A stretch of 7,962 nucleotides of DNA, from NCBI GenBank assembly GCA_913049525.1, contig CAJWYZ010000058.1, forward strand, positions 1-7,962, written 5' to 3'. The translations under genes and the position numbers were made by a program. Source of the stretch: an uncultured Fidelibacterota bacterium. GTDB lineage: Bacteria; Fidelibacterota; Marinisomatia; SCGC-AAA003-L08; D37C17. Below, piece by piece: positions 6,887-7,962 of the stretch (within the stretch, counting starts at the first letter, position 1; the number at the start of each line of letters is the position of its first letter). A model generated the notes under the pieces. That model did not search any database and was not told where the DNA came from. It was given only the letters and a program-made list of their open reading frames with translations.

Positions 6887-7962
6887 ATGTCAAAGAGAAC
6901 CATAGTATCCATGCCGGGAGACGGCATTGGAAAAGTAGTATTAGATGAGGCCATCCGCGTATTAGATGCTGCTGGATTTGAAGCCAATTATGTAGAAGGT
7001 GATATTGGCTGGGAATTCTGGTGCCGTGAGGGCAATCCCTTACCCCAGCGTACACTTGATCTTATTGCTGAACATAAAATTGGGTTATTCGGCGCCATCA
7101 CATCTAAGCCCAAGGACGATGCATTTAATGAGCTTTCTACTGAACTTCAGGAAAAAAACCTGGTCTATGCCAGTCCCATTGTGGGACTACGCCAGCATTT
7201 TGGATTGGATATCTGTCTGCGGCCCTGCCGATCTTACAAAGGGAACCCCTTAAACTTTATTCGCCGCGGTCCAAATAATTCAATAGAAGAGCCTAAAGTT
7301 GATGTGGCTATTTTCCGACAAAATACGGAAGGTCTCTACGGAGGAGTGGAGTGGAGCAATCCACCAAAACAAGTGTATGATGCGCTTATGACCCATCCCA
7401 AGTTTAAACAGAATTTTGGTAATGCTCCGACTGATGAGGTTTCCGTATCCACCAGAATTTTTACCAAAAAATATACAGAGAGAATCCTCCGTGCTGCCTT
7501 TGACCATGCCAAAAAATACGGCTATAAATCGGTTACGGTTTGTGAAAAGCCCAATGTAATTCGGGAAACATCGGGAATGATGTATAAAATGGCACAAGAA
7601 ATGCAGAAAACCGATTTTTCGGAAATTGAACTCTGGAATACCAATATTGATGCACAAATGATGTGGCTTACCAAAAATCCAGAAAATTACGGCGTCATTG
7701 TAGCCGGCAACATGTTTGGAGATATTGTTTCAGACGGATTTGCCGGACTCATCGGCGGACTTGGATTTGCCTGCAGTGCTCAGTATAATCCAGAAACGGG
7801 TATTGGCGTATTTGAACCAACTCATGGTAGCGCGCCTAAATATGCAGACTACCCCGTTTCTATAGTAAACCCTATTGCCATGGTAGAATCTGCCTGTATG
7901 ATGTTGGATTTTATTGATGAGCAGGAAATTGCCAAAAACATAAGAAAAGCTGTAGCTGAGGT
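6887..7962 (+). CDS. Isocitrate/isopropylmalate-family dehydrogenase, 3'-truncated
   Basis: A beta-decarboxylating dehydrogenase that oxidises a 2-hydroxy tricarboxylate, probably isocitrate to 2-oxoglutarate, in the cytoplasm. The first 358 residues are visible, with no stop before the window end. Marks are GDGIG (11-15), LRQHFGLDICLRP (101-113) with substrate arginines Arg102 and Arg112, FRQNTEGLYGG (143-153) with Arg144 and catalytic Tyr151, EKPNVIRETSG (220-230) with Lys221, and metal-binding Asp255 (NIDA), Asp279 and Asp283 (GNMFGDIVSDG). The nucleotide loop is EPTHGSAPKYA (310-320). Lys318-Tyr319 match the Lys-Tyr that NADP-dependent E. coli Icd uses, whereas many NAD enzymes have Asp-Ile. 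The stretch before the arginines (ITSKPKDDAFNELSTEL, 71-87) is unlike ordinary Icd, LeuB or homoisocitrate dehydrogenase. By eye, Ser96 aligns with Icd Ser113, but Ile98 replaces Asn115. The start is set by a strong ribosome site. It completes a citrate-aconitase-isocitrate series with its neighbours. Homoisocitrate or tartrate-type substrates remain possible. Confidence 0.88.
   Translation, partial: MSKRTIVSMPGDGIGKVVLDEAIRVLDAAGFEANYVEGDIGWEFWCREGNPLPQRTLDLIAEHKIGLFGAITSKPKDDAFNELSTELQEKNLVYASPIVGLRQHFGLDICLRPCRSYKGNPLNFIRRGPNNSIEEPKVDVAIFRQNTEGLYGGVEWSNPPKQVYDALMTHPKFKQNFGNAPTDEVSVSTRIFTKKYTERILRAAFDHAKKYGYKSVTVCEKPNVIRETSGMMYKMAQEMQKTDFSEIELWNTNIDAQMMWLTKNPENYGVIVAGNMFGDIVSDGFAGLIGGLGFACSAQYNPETGIGVFEPTHGSAPKYADYPVSIVNPIAMVESACMMLDFIDEQEIAKNIRKAVAE

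Noticed and set aside
6999..7253. Overlapping + strand frame inside the dehydrogenase gene
   Set aside because: The dehydrogenase frame through this stretch is continuous and carries conserved motifs, so this frame is a shadow.

Overview
The window reads as a stretch of bacterial chromosome, moderately AT-rich, with all genes on the + strand. It holds the 3' part of an ion antiporter gene, followed by a compact citrate-metabolism cluster that runs off the right edge. Most genes lack a clear Shine-Dalgarno sequence and the intergenic DNA is very AT-rich. Together with the type of dehydrogenase at the right end, this suggests the Bacteroidota/FCB side of the tree (for example Marinimicrobia-like lineages). 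That placement is an inference from style, since no rRNA or marker gene is present.

Layout: (1) 1-1200, a 5'-truncated cation:proton antiporter. (2) 1201-1399, an AT-rich gap with a perfect 17-bp dyad that probably carries the promoter/operator of the next genes. (3) 1400-2605, a fusion of a citrate lyase gamma (acyl carrier, CitD-like) domain to a beta (CitE) subunit. (4) 2641-4206, citrate lyase alpha subunit (CitF). (5) 4269-4802, a small HD-domain protein in which the His of the HD dyad is replaced by Ile. (6) 4813-6792, a 659-residue aconitase-superfamily enzyme that resembles fungal homoaconitase (Lys4) much more than ordinary bacterial AcnA or AcnB. (7) 6887-7962, an isocitrate/isopropylmalate-family dehydrogenase cut by the window end.

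Taken at face value the enzymes form a linear module: citrate <-> acetate + oxaloacetate (lyase), citrate <-> isocitrate (aconitase-like), isocitrate <-> 2-oxoglutarate + CO2 (dehydrogenase). It could run as citrate breakdown or as the carboxylating half of a reductive TCA cycle. The homoaconitase-like enzyme and the unusual substrate loop of the dehydrogenase leave open a homologous substrate series (homocitrate/homoisocitrate). The most notable points are the Lys4-like enzyme beside citrate lyase, the CitD-CitE fusion with a shifted prosthetic-group serine, and the degenerate HD protein placed inside the cluster. No mobile elements, CRISPR arrays or RNA genes were seen.
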